Shown: positions 51,329-61,068 of the stretch, piece by piece
Position numbering within the stretch: position 1 is the first letter of the stretch
How the letters are laid out: each line of letters begins with the position of its first letter
Assembly (NCBI RefSeq): GCF_005160265.1
Contig: NZ_CP039865.1
Span: forward strand, 3,062,828-3,126,827
Origin: Phreatobacter aquaticus
GTDB lineage: Bacteria > Pseudomonadota > Alphaproteobacteria > Rhizobiales > Phreatobacteraceae
Direction: 5' to 3'
DNA length: 64,000 nucleotides
Position numbers and translations under genes: made by a program
The notes under the pieces: model-generated
What the model was told of the DNA's origin: nothing
Seen by the model: the letters and a program-made list of their open reading frames with translations, nothing else
The model's database searches: none

Positions 51329-53382
51329 GCGAGGCGCGCTCCCGCCTGGTTGGCGTCGATGTCGGCGGCACCTTCACCGATCTCTTCTTCATGGACGAGG
51401 CTGCCGGTACCTTCCGCACAGCCAAGGTCCCCTCCAACCGTGGCGACGAGGCCGTCGGCTTTCTCGAAGGGCTGAAGACCTTCGGCGCGCTGTCCGATCT
51501 CGGCTCCATCGTCCACGGCACGACGGTTGGCACCAATGCGCTTTTGGAGCGCAAGGGCGCGCGGATCGGCGTCATCACCACCACCGGCTTCCGCGACGTT
51601 CTGGAAATGCGCCGCCGTGACCGCCGCAACACCTGGGGCCTGTGGGGCGACTTCACCCCCGTCGCCGACCGCGACCTGCGTCTGGAAGTGGACGAGCGGA
51701 CGCTGGCCGATGGTACCATCCGCCAGGCCGTCGATCCGGCCGACGTCGAGGCTGCCGTCCGCGTGCTGATCGACAAGGGCGCGGTGGCGCTCGCCATCAT
51801 CTTCGTCAATGCCTACGCCAATCCCGCCAATGAGCGGGCCGCAGCCGAGGCCGCCCGCCGCGTCTGGCCGAACGAACATGTCTCGGTCTCCTCGGAGATC
51901 CTGCCGGAGATCCGCGAGTTCGAGCGCGCCTCCACCACCGCGCTCAATGCCTATCTCCAGCCGGTGGTCGGCTCCTATCTCGCCAAGCTTGGCGACGCGC
52001 TGCAGGGCGAGGCCTTCACCGGCCCGTTCCACATCGTCCAGTCGAATGGCGGCGTCATGTCCACGGCCACGGCGCGGCGGTTGCCGGTGCGCACCGCGCT
52101 GTCGGGACCCGCGGCGGGCGTCATCGCGGCTGCGGCGATCGCAGGGGCCGCGGGCTATCCCGACGTGATCACCGGGGATCTCGGCGGCACCTCCTTCGAC
52201 GTTTCGCTGATCGCTGGCGGCGAGGCGGCGCTGGCGGCCCAGACCACGATCGATTTCGGCATGGTCATCCGCAACCCAATGATCGAGATCACCACGATCG
52301 GTGCCGGCGGCGGGTCGATCGCCCATGTCGACAAGGGCGGCCTCCTTGAGGTCGGGCCGGAAAGCGCCGGCTCTCGGCCGGGTCCCGTCGCCTATGGCGG
52401 CGGCAATGACCGCCCGACGCTGACGGATGCCAATATCGTGCTCGGCCGGATCAATGCCGAGCGTCCGATCGGCGGCAAGCTGAAGCGTCTCGATGTGGAG
52501 GCGGCAGCGGACGCCATCCGCCGTCATGTCGGCGAGCCGCTGGGGCTTGAGACCCATGCCGCGGCCGAGGCGATCGTCCGCATCGCCGATGCACGCATGG
52601 CTGGCGCAATCCGCCTCGTCTCCATCGAGCGCGGACACGATCCCTCGAAATTCGCGCTGGTGCCGTTCGGCGGCGGCGGCGCCCTCCATGCCGGCGCGCT
52701 GATCGCGGATATCGGGCTGAAAGCGGCCTTGGTCCCGCGTTTTCCGGGCGTGACCTCCGCCATGGGTTGCGTCATCGCCGATATCCGGCATGACCAGGTG
52801 CAGACCCTGAACGTCATGCTCGATGGTCTGGATGCCGTCGCCCTCGATCGCCGGATGGCGGCCGAAGGCGAGGCAGCGCGTTCCGTCGTCGCTGCAGCCG
52901 GCCTCGCCATCTCCCGGATCGATGTCGTGTTCGAACTCGACATGCACTATCTCGGCCAGACCCACACGGTCGGCGTTCCACTGCCGGTCACGCTTGAGAG
53001 CGGCACCACCGGGGTCACGGAGGCGATCGTCCGCCAAGCTTTTGAGGCGGCCTATTCGCGCGCCTTCTCCCGGCTTCTGCCCGGTCTCGGCGTGCGCATC
53101 GTCAATCTGCGCACCGCCGCCATCGGGCGCCGCCCGAAGATCGACCTGACCGCGCTGGCCCCTGACGCGTCGGCCTCGCTCGAGCTTGCCCGCACCGGCT
53201 CCCGCCGCGTCTGGTTCGGCGGCTGGCGCGACACCTCGATCTGGTCGCGTCTCGACCTGCCGGTCGGCGCCGTGGTGGAAGGCCCAGCCATCCTCGAACA
53301 GCCCGATGCGACGACCGTCGTGCCACCTGGCCAGCGCGCCCGTGTCGATGCGCTCGGCAATCTGATCCTGGAGCGCGCCTGA
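51325..53382 (+). CDS. Hydantoinase A/oxoprolinase family protein
   Basis: The ATP-binding A-type subunit (HyuA), 685 residues. VGVDVGGTFTDLFF near the N-terminus is the phosphate-binding loop of the ASKHA fold. GSIVHGTTVGTNALLERKGARIGVITTTGFRDVL and GDLGGTSFDVSLI are conserved features, with GAGGGSIAHVD and FGGGGALHAGALI later. It is translationally coupled to the B subunit upstream and shares one base with the downstream gene. It is too short to be the A+B fused 5-oxoprolinase (about 1200), as expected for a two-gene enzyme. Confidence 0.93.
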   Translation: MSEARSRLVGVDVGGTFTDLFFMDEAAGTFRTAKVPSNRGDEAVGFLEGLKTFGALSDLGSIVHGTTVGTNALLERKGARIGVITTTGFRDVLEMRRRDRRNTWGLWGDFTPVADRDLRLEVDERTLADGTIRQAVDPADVEAAVRVLIDKGAVALAIIFVNAYANPANERAAAEAARRVWPNEHVSVSSEILPEIREFERASTTALNAYLQPVVGSYLAKLGDALQGEAFTGPFHIVQSNGGVMSTATARRLPVRTALSGPAAGVIAAAAIAGAAGYPDVITGDLGGTSFDVSLIAGGEAALAAQTTIDFGMVIRNPMIEITTIGAGGGSIAHVDKGGLLEVGPESAGSRPGPVAYGGGNDRPTLTDANIVLGRINAERPIGGKLKRLDVEAAADAIRRHVGEPLGLETHAAAEAIVRIADARMAGAIRLVSIERGHDPSKFALVPFGGGGALHAGALIADIGLKAALVPRFPGVTSAMGCVIADIRHDQVQTLNVMLDGLDAVALDRRMAAEGEAARSVVAAAGLAISRIDVVFELDMHYLGQTHTVGVPLPVTLESGTTGVTEAIVRQAFEAAYSRAFSRLLPGLGVRIVNLRTAAIGRRPKIDLTALAPDASASLELARTGSRRVWFGGWRDTSIWSRLDLPVGAVVEGPAILEQPDATTVVPPGQRARVDALGNLILERA

Positions 53383-53978
53383 TGGACATCGCCCGCACAG
53401 CCTTGCTGATCTGCGACCTGCAGAACGACTTCCTGCACAAGGACGGCGCCTATGGTCGGGCGAACCAGGCCTCGCCCGAGATCGCGGCAGTCCCCGAGCG
53501 CGTGAAGCCGCTGGCCGATCTGATCCGGACCAAGGGCGGCTGGATCGTATCGACCCATTTCACGCTGGTGCCCGGCAAGGGCGGCGAACCCTTCATCTCG
53601 CCGCACCTGAAGAAGCTCCGGCCCTTCCTCAAGAAGGGTGATTTCGTGCCGGGCGGCTGGGGTCACGACCTCGTGGACATCCTGCAGCCCGCCGATATCA
53701 AGGTGGAGAAGGTCGCGTTCTCGGCTTTCTATATGTCGAGGCTCGAATGGGTGCTGAAGAAGGCCGGCATCGAGGAGCTTCTGGTCACGGGCATCGTCAC
53801 CAATGGCGGCGTTGCCTCCACCGTGCGCGACGCCCATGTCCGGGATTTCCACGTGACCGTCATCGAGGACGGCTGCGCGGCCTTCACCCCGCAGGTCCAT
53901 GCCGAGGCCATCGCAGGGCTGAAACCCGTGGCCCGGATCGCAACGGTCGCCGAGCTGATCCGCGAGATCGGCGGCTGA
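53382..53978 (+). CDS. Isochorismatase-fold hydrolase lacking the cysteine nucleophile
   Basis: A 198-residue protein of the isochorismatase-like superfamily. D12 (LICDLQNDF) and K110 (VEKVAFSAF) match the catalytic Asp and Lys. The nucleophile position, normally Cys in TN-x-C-V of the amidases, is Gly143 in VTNGGVAST. True isochorismatases (PhzD, EntB) also have Gly there and hydrolyse a vinyl ether without covalent catalysis. It is therefore unlikely to be an N-carbamoyl- or nicotin-amidase. It follows hyuA directly in the operon and precedes the flavoprotein gene by 10 bases. Confidence 0.85.
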   Translation: MDIARTALLICDLQNDFLHKDGAYGRANQASPEIAAVPERVKPLADLIRTKGGWIVSTHFTLVPGKGGEPFISPHLKKLRPFLKKGDFVPGGWGHDLVDILQPADIKVEKVAFSAFYMSRLEWVLKKAGIEELLVTGIVTNGGVASTVRDAHVRDFHVTVIEDGCAAFTPQVHAEAIAGLKPVARIATVAELIREIGG

Positions 53979-53988
53979 GGAGGGCACC

Positions 53989-55398
53989 ATGGCCCGCATC
54001 ATCGTCGACGACGGCGCCTTCGAGACGACCATTACCGTGGCGATCATCGGCGGCGGCGCGGCGGGTCTTTGCGCTGCATTGGCCGCGACCGAGGCGGGCG
54101 CCGAGGTCGTCGTCTTCGAACGCGATGCCCTGCCGCAAGGCTCCACCTCGCTCTCCGCCGGCCTGATCCCGGCGCCCGGCACGAAGGCGCAGGCAGAAGC
54201 CGGCATTGCCGACAGCCCCGAGCTGTTTGCCCGCGACATCCAGGCCAAGGCCCATGGCGATGCCGATCAGACCGTGCTTGATCTGGTCGCTGCAGGCGCC
54301 GGTCCGGCCATCGACTGGCTGGCCGAGGCCCACGGCCTGGCCTTCACCGTGATCGCCGACTTCTCCTATCCCGGCCATTCTGCCAGGCGCATGCACGGGC
54401 TTGCCTCGCGCTCAGGCGCGGAACTGATCGACCGGCTGCGAGCCGCCGTCGAGCGGGCTGATATCCCGATCATGACGGAAGCCCATGTCACCGGTTTGGT
54501 CGTCTCCGGCTCGGGCGATCTGCGCGGCCTTGAGATCACCCGTCCCGATGGCTCCGCCGAGCGTATCGGCGCCACTGCCATCGTGCTCGCCTGCAACGGC
54601 TATGGCGGCAACAAGGCTCTCGTCGCCGAGCACATTCCCGACCTCAAGGACGCCCTCTATTTCGGCCATCCCGGCAACCAGGGCGATGCCGTCCTGTGGG
54701 GAAGGGGACTTGGCGTCGAGCTCCGCCACATGAGCGGTCATCAGGGCCATGGCTCGGTCGCCCATCCCCACGGCATCCTCGTCTCCTGGGCCGTCATCAT
54801 GGAAGGCGGCTTCCAGGTGAATGCCGAGGGTCGCCGTTTCTGGAACGAATCGCAGGGCTATTCGGAGGCGGCCCTTGCCGTCCTCGGCCAGCCGGGCGGC
54901 GTGGCCTTCGACATTTTCGATGCCCGCATCGCCGGCATCGCGCGCCAGTTCGAGGACTTCCGCCGCGCCGAGGCAACCGGCGCGGTCATCACGGCAGAGA
55001 GCCCGGAGGCGCTCGCGCAGGCCCTGAAGATCGAGCCCCAAGTGATTCTGGAGACACTCGAATCCGTCGCCAACCTCAAGTCGCATGGCGGAATCGATAC
55101 TTTAGGTCGCGACTGGTCCGGCCTTCCTCAACTTGAATCTCCGTATCAAGCCGTGCGCGTCACCGGCGCCCTGTTCCACACCCAGGGCGGCCTTGCCGTG
55201 GATCGGAGCGCGCGTGTCGTGAAGCCCGACGGTTCCGCTATCCCCAATCTGTTCGCGGCTGGGGGAGCGGCGGTGGGGGTTTCAGGTCCCGATGCCTCGG
55301 GTTACCTTTCCGGCAATGGCCTCGTTACCGCTGTCGTCCTTGGACGCATCGCGGGAACCGAGGCGGCAGGAATGGTCCGCAATGCCGCTCGATCTTGA
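53989..55398 (+). CDS. FAD-dependent oxidoreductase, fumarate reductase/ketosteroid dehydrogenase type
   Basis: A 469-residue cytoplasmic flavoprotein. VAIIGGGAAGLCAALAATEAGAEVVVFER is the FAD Rossmann motif (glycines at about 21-26), and SLSAGLIP with a late GLAVDRSARVVKPDGSAIPNLFAAGGAAVGVSG segment are typical of the FrdA/KstD/FccA superfamily. These enzymes introduce or reduce an alpha,beta double bond. In this operon it could desaturate or reduce a succinate-like intermediate, which is inference. Its last 17 bases overlap the aminopeptidase gene. Confidence 0.88.
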   Translation: MARIIVDDGAFETTITVAIIGGGAAGLCAALAATEAGAEVVVFERDALPQGSTSLSAGLIPAPGTKAQAEAGIADSPELFARDIQAKAHGDADQTVLDLVAAGAGPAIDWLAEAHGLAFTVIADFSYPGHSARRMHGLASRSGAELIDRLRAAVERADIPIMTEAHVTGLVVSGSGDLRGLEITRPDGSAERIGATAIVLACNGYGGNKALVAEHIPDLKDALYFGHPGNQGDAVLWGRGLGVELRHMSGHQGHGSVAHPHGILVSWAVIMEGGFQVNAEGRRFWNESQGYSEAALAVLGQPGGVAFDIFDARIAGIARQFEDFRRAEATGAVITAESPEALAQALKIEPQVILETLESVANLKSHGGIDTLGRDWSGLPQLESPYQAVRVTGALFHTQGGLAVDRSARVVKPDGSAIPNLFAAGGAAVGVSGPDASGYLSGNGLVTAVVLGRIAGTEAAGMVRNAARS

Positions 55399-57304
55399 AG
55401 CTCTTCGTCCGCTCGCCGCCCGCGTCAAGGCAACCCCCTCGTCGAAGAACCCGGACGATTGGCTGAGCGCGGCAGCGCCGTCTGCCACGCCGGCCGAACG
55501 GGCGAAGCTTGCCGCCCTGGTCGCGGCGGCGCCAGAGCCATCATTCGCCCGCGATGCCAGCCGCATCCCGGCGCTGCAGCGGATTCTGAAGACGAAGAAG
55601 CTCGCCGCCCTGCTGGTGCCGCGCACCGACGAGCACCAGGGCGAGTATATCGTCACCCGTGCCGAACGGCTGAAATGGCTGACCGGCTTCTCCGGCTCGG
55701 CAGGCTTCGCCATCGTGCTGCAGAAGGAAGCGGCTCTCTTCGTCGATGGCCGCTACACCTTGCAGGCGCCGGCCGAGACCGATGCCTCCGTCATTGAATG
55801 CCGCCACTTCAAGAAGCCCCCGGCGATCGAATGGCTCGCGGGCAAAGTCAGGAAAGGCGACCGGGTCGGCTTCGATCCGAAGATCACCTCGCTTGTCGAG
55901 GCGGAGCGCTGGCGGGAGGCGCTGACGAAAGCCGGCGCCGAGCTCGTCGCGCTCGACGCCAATCCGATCGACGAGATCTGGACCGACCAGCCGGGCGATC
56001 CTTTTGCGGCGGTGCGGACGCAGCCGCTGAAATATGCCGGTGAGGCGAGCGCCGACAAGCGCGTCCGGATCGGCGAAATGGTCGCGGCGCGCGGAGCTGC
56101 GGCAACGGTGCTGAACCAGCTCGATTCCATTGCCTGGACACTCAACGTCCGTGGCGGTGACACGCCCTCGACGCCGCTGGTCCAGAGCTTCCTGGTCGTG
56201 GCGGCCGATGGTCACGCCACCTGGTTCGTCGATCCGAAGAAACTCACTGCCGATATCGCGGCGCATCTCGGCAACGGCGTGACGATCCGCCCGATCGAGG
56301 CCTTCGCCGCTGGCCTGAAGGATCTCGCGGGCAAGACCGTCACCATTGAGCCCGAGACCGCCACGGCCTGGGTCGAGCAACGCCTGGTGGAAGCGGGCTC
56401 AACCGTCATTCGCGGACCCGATCCTTCGGTCTTGCCCAAGGCGCGCAAGAACCCGGTGGAACTTGCGTCCACCCGCAAGGCCCATATCCGCGATGGCGCG
56501 GCGATGGTGCGCTTCCTGTCCTGGTTCGATGATGAGGCGCTGGGCCAGAGCGAACTCGCGGTCATGGACAAGCTCGAGGAGATCCGCGGTGCTGATCCGC
56601 TGCACCGGGGCGCAAGCTTCACCTCCATTGCTGGCTCAGGCCCGAACGGCGCGATCGTTCATTATCGCTCGAGCGAAGCGACAGCGCGTCCTGTCGAGAA
56701 CGGCACGTTCTTCCTGCTGGATTCCGGCGCGCAATATGTCGACGGCACCACCGACATCACGCGCACCATTCCCGTCGGCAAGGTCTCGCGCGCGCTGAAG
56801 CGCCACTTCACTCTCGTCTTGAAGGGCCATATCACGGTTGCGACGGCGCGCTTTCCGAAGGGCACCGGCGGTATCGCCATCGATGGCTTCGCTCGTCGCG
56901 CGCTGTGGGAGCACGGCCTCGACTTCGACCATGGCACGGGCCATGGCGTCGGGGTCTATCTCGGCGTCCACGAGGGGCCCGGCCGAATCTCACCCCTGTC
57001 GCAGGTGCCACTCGAAGCCGGCATGATCCTGTCGAACGAGCCTGGGCTCTATGTCACGGGATCGCACGGTATCCGGATCGAGAACCTTCTCGTGGTGCGC
57101 GAGGCGAAAGCGGTTGGGTTTCTCGAGTTCGAAACCATCACCTTCTGCCCGATCGACAGAAGGGCCATCGATGCCACAATGCTTTCCCCGGCAGAGCGGG
57201 CCTGGATCGACAGCTACCACATGCGGGTCCGCAAACTGCTCGAACCGCTGTTGACCGGCAAGGCCAAGACTTGGCTGATCAGAATGACAAAGGCATTGCG
57301 CTAG
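55382..57304 (+). CDS. Aminopeptidase P (M24B, large form)
   Basis: A dimetal peptidase that removes an N-terminal residue before proline, 640 residues, the large three-domain form. The C-terminal pita-bread domain carries the ligands: DSGAQYVDGTTDITRT with both Asp, HGTGHGVG with His, then LSNEPGLY and ENLLVV with the two Glu. I chose the ATG at 55382 (MPLDLEALRPLAARV); it lies inside the flavoprotein gene, and the frame stays open 30 codons earlier. Being last in the operon, it may be a passenger or may cut an amide in the pathway. No creatinase-like shortening is seen. Confidence 0.92.
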   Translation: MPLDLEALRPLAARVKATPSSKNPDDWLSAAAPSATPAERAKLAALVAAAPEPSFARDASRIPALQRILKTKKLAALLVPRTDEHQGEYIVTRAERLKWLTGFSGSAGFAIVLQKEAALFVDGRYTLQAPAETDASVIECRHFKKPPAIEWLAGKVRKGDRVGFDPKITSLVEAERWREALTKAGAELVALDANPIDEIWTDQPGDPFAAVRTQPLKYAGEASADKRVRIGEMVAARGAAATVLNQLDSIAWTLNVRGGDTPSTPLVQSFLVVAADGHATWFVDPKKLTADIAAHLGNGVTIRPIEAFAAGLKDLAGKTVTIEPETATAWVEQRLVEAGSTVIRGPDPSVLPKARKNPVELASTRKAHIRDGAAMVRFLSWFDDEALGQSELAVMDKLEEIRGADPLHRGASFTSIAGSGPNGAIVHYRSSEATARPVENGTFFLLDSGAQYVDGTTDITRTIPVGKVSRALKRHFTLVLKGHITVATARFPKGTGGIAIDGFARRALWEHGLDFDHGTGHGVGVYLGVHEGPGRISPLSQVPLEAGMILSNEPGLYVTGSHGIRIENLLVVREAKAVGFLEFETITFCPIDRRAIDATMLSPAERAWIDSYHMRVRKLLEPLLTGKAKTWLIRMTKALR

Positions 57305-57446
57305 GTGTCCAGCGATTTGATCTGTAGCGCATGACGCTACGGAAGGCAGGTAACTGGATACAACTTGCGCGAATTGGTTTCCGTTAGGCTACCATTTGTT
57401 AATTGCATTTCCCCATTGTTTTTCCGTGAATGGAACCAACGGGGCG

Positions 57447-59150
57447 ATGATGCGTTTCTTTTCCAGACTGCCATTGGCAGCCAAGGTCGCGTGCACCGCG
57501 GCCCTCATGATCACCGGCGTGGCGGCGATTGCCTCCTGGTTCTCCGCGAGTGAGATCAACGCCAATATGGACGTGATCATCGCCCGGCAGATCACCGATC
57601 GCACGATCGGTGTGGTTCGCTCCATCGAGGTTCTCGTTGACGGTGCCAAGGTCGAGACGGACCGTGACGGCACCGTTCTGCGCGTGCGCATGCCGGCTCT
57701 GCCCGCTGCGAACGACAACCGCATCGTCGATTCCTCCATCGGTGGCGCTACGATCGCCCGGCTCGACCCGGCAACGGGCGACCTGATCCGCCATGTCAGT
57801 TCGGTGAAGAACCAGGATGGCACGCGCGTCGTCGGCACGCGCATCCCGGCAGCCTCGCGCATTGCCCAGTCCATCGGCCGGGGCGAGGTGCTCACCGATC
57901 GCGTCTTTGTGGGCGGCGTCCACAATATCGCTCGCTATGTGCCGCTGGTCGGCCCCGACAACAAGATCCTGGGCTCGATTGGGACCGGGCTTGGCCTGAA
58001 CGATGCCGAGGGGCTCGCGGCCAATATGCGGCAGGGCGTCCTGATCTCACTCGCGGCGCTGACGGTGCTCGCTTCGCTGGGCGTGTTCCTGGTCCTGACC
58101 TACCTTCTGAAGCCGGTGCGCGACGTCGCTGCCGCGATCAACACGCTGGCTGAGGACAAGCCGGTGGCGCCGCTGGTCTATGCCAAGCGCCAGGACGAGA
58201 TTGGCCTGATGGCCCGCGCCGTCGACAGTCTCGCCGCAAGCCTTGCCGAACGCGCCGAGATGCGCGCCAAGGCCGACGAGCGCGTCTCTGCCGATCTCGC
58301 CCGCCGCGCCGGCATCGAGACGGCCATCGGCCAGTTCGACACCGCCATCGGCGCGGTCATGGACATGGTCGCCTCGCGCGCCCGGGCCGTGAACGGCGCA
58401 ACCTCCACTGTTGGCGCCTCGGGCGAGGCGGCGGAAGCCGGCGCCCGCGATACCGTGTCGGCAACCGAAGAGACGCTGGCTCGCGTCACCGGCATTGCTT
58501 CGGCGACGGAAGAACTGAACGCCGCCATTGTCGAAATCCGCCGCCAGACCGAAGAGGCCATGAACGTCTCGGGCGAGGCGACCCATGCGGTCGATTCCGC
58601 CTCCGCCGACGTCTCGGGTCTCGCGGCAACGGCAGAGAAGATCGGCGAAGTGGTGACGCTGATCCGCACGATCGCCGAGCAGACCAACCTGCTGGCGCTC
58701 AACGCCACCATCGAGGCGGCCCGCGCCGGCGAGGCCGGCAAGGGCTTCGCGGTCGTGGCATCGGAAGTGAAGCAGCTGGCGTCCCAGACCGCGCGCGCAA
58801 CCGAGGATATCGCCGCGCAGGTGGCGGCCATCCAGCAGGCGACCGGCCGCACCGTCTCGTCGATGGGCGGCATCTCGGATACCGTTCTCAAGATGCGCCG
58901 CGCCAGCGAAGCGATCTCGACCGCCATCGACCAGCAGGCAGCCGCCACCCGCGAGATCGGCGTCAGCGTCGAGATGACGGCGGCGGTGGCCCAGACGGCC
59001 GGCCGCTCGATTGGCGATGTCTCGGAGAAACTCGGTGCGGTCGGCCAGGCGGTCGGTTCGCTGAACGATGTTGCCCGCGGCCTCGACGCCGATGTGACGA
59101 CACTCCGCCAGGCGGTGGGAACCTTCCTCGGCGAGGTCAAGGCCGCCTGA
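57447..59150 (+). CDS. Methyl-accepting chemotaxis protein, first of tandem pair
   Basis: An inner-membrane chemoreceptor, 567 residues. TM1 is at about 10-31, the periplasmic sensor (probably a single Cache-like domain, about 32-195) ends in [19 protein letters not shown], and TM2 is at about 196-218. A HAMP domain starts at [18 protein letters not shown]. The signalling tip [39 protein letters not shown]-type sequence is present. From the HAMP on it is nearly identical to the next gene. There is no C-terminal CheR-tethering pentapeptide. The start is one of two adjacent ATGs (57447, 57450). The ligand is unknown. Confidence 0.93.
   Translation: MMRFFSRLPLAAKVACTAALMITGVAAIASWFSASEINANMDVIIARQITDRTIGVVRSIEVLVDGAKVETDRDGTVLRVRMPALPAANDNRIVDSSIGGATIARLDPATGDLIRHVSSVKNQDGTRVVGTRIPAASRIAQSIGRGEVLTDRVFVGGVHNIARYVPLVGPDNKILGSIGTGLGLNDAEGLAANMRQGVLISLAALTVLASLGVFLVLTYLLKPVRDVAAAINTLAEDKPVAPLVYAKRQDEIGLMARAVDSLAASLAERAEMRAKADERVSADLARRAGIETAIGQFDTAIGAVMDMVASRARAVNGATSTVGASGEAAEAGARDTVSATEETLARVTGIASATEELNAAIVEIRRQTEEAMNVSGEATHAVDSASADVSGLAATAEKIGEVVTLIRTIAEQTNLLALNATIEAARAGEAGKGFAVVASEVKQLASQTARATEDIAAQVAAIQQATGRTVSSMGGISDTVLKMRRASEAISTAIDQQAAATREIGVSVEMTAAVAQTAGRSIGDVSEKLGAVGQAVGSLNDVARGLDADVTTLRQAVGTFLGEVKAA
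58107..59149 (+). repeat. Chemoreceptor signalling-half repeat, copy 1
   Basis: From the HAMP domain to the stop codon this segment matches 59967-61009 without gaps. I counted about 39 mismatches in 1043 bases, nearly all synonymous. Similarity stops right after the stop codon. Confidence 0.9.
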
Positions 59151-59178
59151 TCTGGTCCATTCTTGTGACGAAAACTGG

Positions 59179-59205
59179 AGCCCGTCTCGTTCTGCGAGGC
59201 GGGCT
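59179..59205 (+). terminator. Hairpin between the two chemoreceptor genes
   Basis: The 11-bp stem AGCCCGTCTCG / CGAGGCGGGCT (one G-U pair) with loop TTCTG lies 29 bases after the first receptor gene. The trailing U-run is weak (TCATGCTTT). Confidence 0.55.
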
Positions 59206-59312
59206 TCATGCTTTGGGGCGATCCGGTCTGGAATAACAAGCGAGAAAGACAGTCGTATAACCGTTTGTTTACCGACTTTCGCGACAGTCTCTGTAGAAAT
59301 ATGGAGAGTTGA

Positions 59313-61010
59313 ATGTCGATCTTCGCCCGAATGTCTTTGGCTGCCAAGGTCGCCGTCATGGCCGCCTTGCTGATCACCGTCGTTGCCACCGGAACCGGCT
59401 GGTACGCGGTGAACCGGATCGACGGCAAGATGGATGGGATCGCCGAGCGCCAGGTCGTGGAGCGGTCTTCCGCCATGGCGATCGCCTTCCGTATGGGCGT
59501 TCCCGGCAGTGTCATTGACAGGGCGCCGAATGGCAGCCCGCTTCGCATACGGGCCACAGGCTTCCCGGCGCAGGGTGATCACTCCATCGTCGACCACGCG
59601 GTCGATTCCTCCTCGCTGTTTCAGCTGGAGCCCACAGGCGATCTGCTTCGTTATTCCAGCTCCGTGCGCAATCCCGACGGTTCGCGCGTGATGGGTAGCC
59701 GCATCCCGAGTTCGGCACGCATTGCGCAGCTTGTGGCCAAGGGCGAGGTCGTGACCGACTTCATCACGGTCGGCGGTATTGCCCGCATCGCGCGCTACCT
59801 GCCGATCGTCGACCAGAACGGCAAGGTCCTCGGAGCCCTGGGAGCAGGCATCAGCCGTCAGGACGTCGAGGCCTCCGCAGCTGACATGCGCGAGGGTGTT
59901 CTCATCGCGATCATCGCGCTGCTGCTCGCCGCCTCCACCGGCGTCTTCCTGCTGTTGCGCTACGCGCTGAAGCCGGTGCGCGACGTTGCTGCCGCGATCA
60001 ACACGCTGGCTGAGGACAAGCCGGTTGCGCCGCTTGTCTATGCCAAGCGCCAGGATGAGATCGGCCTGATGGCCCGCGCCGTCGACAGTCTCGCCGCTAG
60101 CCTTGCCGAACGCGCCGAGATGCGCGCCAAGGCTGACGAGCGCGTCTCTGCCGATCTCGCCCGCCGCGCCGGCATCGAGACGGCCATCGGCCAGTTCGAC
60201 ACCGCCATCGGCGCGGTCATGGACATGGTCGCCTCGCGCGCCCGGGCCGTGAACGGCGCAACCTCGACGGTCGGCGCCTCGGGCGAGGCGGCGGAAGCCG
60301 GCGCCCGCGATACCGTGTCGGCAACCGAAGAGACGCTGGCTCGCGTCACCGGCATTGCTTCGGCGACAGAAGAGCTGAACGCGGCCATTGTCGAAATCCG
60401 CCGCCAGACCGAGGAGGCGATGAACGTCTCGGGCGAGGCGACCCATGCGGTCGATTCCGCATCCGCCGACGTCTCGGGCCTGGCCTCCACCGCCGAGAAG
60501 ATCGGCGAAGTGGTGACGCTGATCCGCACCATTGCCGAACAAACCAACCTGCTGGCGCTCAACGCCACCATCGAGGCGGCCCGCGCCGGCGAGGCCGGCA
60601 AGGGCTTCGCGGTCGTGGCTTCCGAGGTGAAGCAGCTGGCGTCCCAGACGGCGCGGGCCACCGAGGATATCGCCGCCCAGGTCGCGGCCATCCAGCAGGC
60701 GACCGGCCGCACCGTCTCGTCGATGGGCGGCATCTCGGATACGGTTCTCAAGATGCGCCGCGCCAGCGAGGCGATCTCGACCGCCATCGACCAGCAGGCA
60801 GCCGCTACCCGCGAGATCGGCGTCAGCGTCGAGATGACGGCGGCGGTGGCCCAGACGGCCGGCCGCTCGATTGGCGATGTCTCGGAGAAACTCGGTGCGG
60901 TCGGCCAGGCGGTCGGTTCGCTGAACGATGTTGCCCGCGGCCTCGACGCCGATGTGACGACACTCCGCCAGGCGGTGGGAACCTTCCTCGGTGAGGTCAA
61001 GGCCGCCTGA
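59313..61010 (+). CDS. Methyl-accepting chemotaxis protein, second of tandem pair
   Basis: A 565-residue chemoreceptor with the same layout as its upstream twin: TM1 about 8-31, periplasmic sensor about 32-190, TM2 about 192-215, HAMP and signalling domain. The sensor half differs clearly (for example [21 protein letters not shown], with no counterpart in the twin), while the cytoplasmic half differs at only one residue (GLASTAEK against GLAATAEK). The start ATG at 59313 is followed by [20 protein letters not shown]. It has its own upstream gap of 162 bases, so it may be separately transcribed. Confidence 0.94.
   Translation: MSIFARMSLAAKVAVMAALLITVVATGTGWYAVNRIDGKMDGIAERQVVERSSAMAIAFRMGVPGSVIDRAPNGSPLRIRATGFPAQGDHSIVDHAVDSSSLFQLEPTGDLLRYSSSVRNPDGSRVMGSRIPSSARIAQLVAKGEVVTDFITVGGIARIARYLPIVDQNGKVLGALGAGISRQDVEASAADMREGVLIAIIALLLAASTGVFLLLRYALKPVRDVAAAINTLAEDKPVAPLVYAKRQDEIGLMARAVDSLAASLAERAEMRAKADERVSADLARRAGIETAIGQFDTAIGAVMDMVASRARAVNGATSTVGASGEAAEAGARDTVSATEETLARVTGIASATEELNAAIVEIRRQTEEAMNVSGEATHAVDSASADVSGLASTAEKIGEVVTLIRTIAEQTNLLALNATIEAARAGEAGKGFAVVASEVKQLASQTARATEDIAAQVAAIQQATGRTVSSMGGISDTVLKMRRASEAISTAIDQQAAATREIGVSVEMTAAVAQTAGRSIGDVSEKLGAVGQAVGSLNDVARGLDADVTTLRQAVGTFLGEVKAA
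59967..61009 (+). repeat. Chemoreceptor signalling-half repeat, copy 2
   Basis: This is the partner of 58107-59149 at a constant offset of 1860 bases. The last two rows before the end (about 120 bases, matching 58981-59100) are identical, which suggests recent gene conversion there. Confidence 0.9.
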
Positions 61011-61036
61011 GGCGGCTCACCTCATCAGTCCAAGCG

Positions 61037-61062
61037 AAAGGCCCGCGTGACGCGGGCCTTTT
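61037..61062. terminator. Bidirectional rho-independent terminator
   Basis: The stem AAAGGCCCGCG / CGCGGGCCTTT with loop TGA and T-run on the plus strand sits between the convergent second chemoreceptor gene and the amidase gene. Confidence 0.85.
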
Positions 61063-61068
61063 GCGTTG

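Noticed and set aside
51325-53978. Creatinine/N-methylhydantoin pathway (HyuAB plus N-carbamoylsarcosine amidase)
   Set aside because: The isochorismatase-fold protein lacks the amidase cysteine, no sarcosine oxidase is present, and the lyase, PrpD and LeuCD genes have no place in that route.
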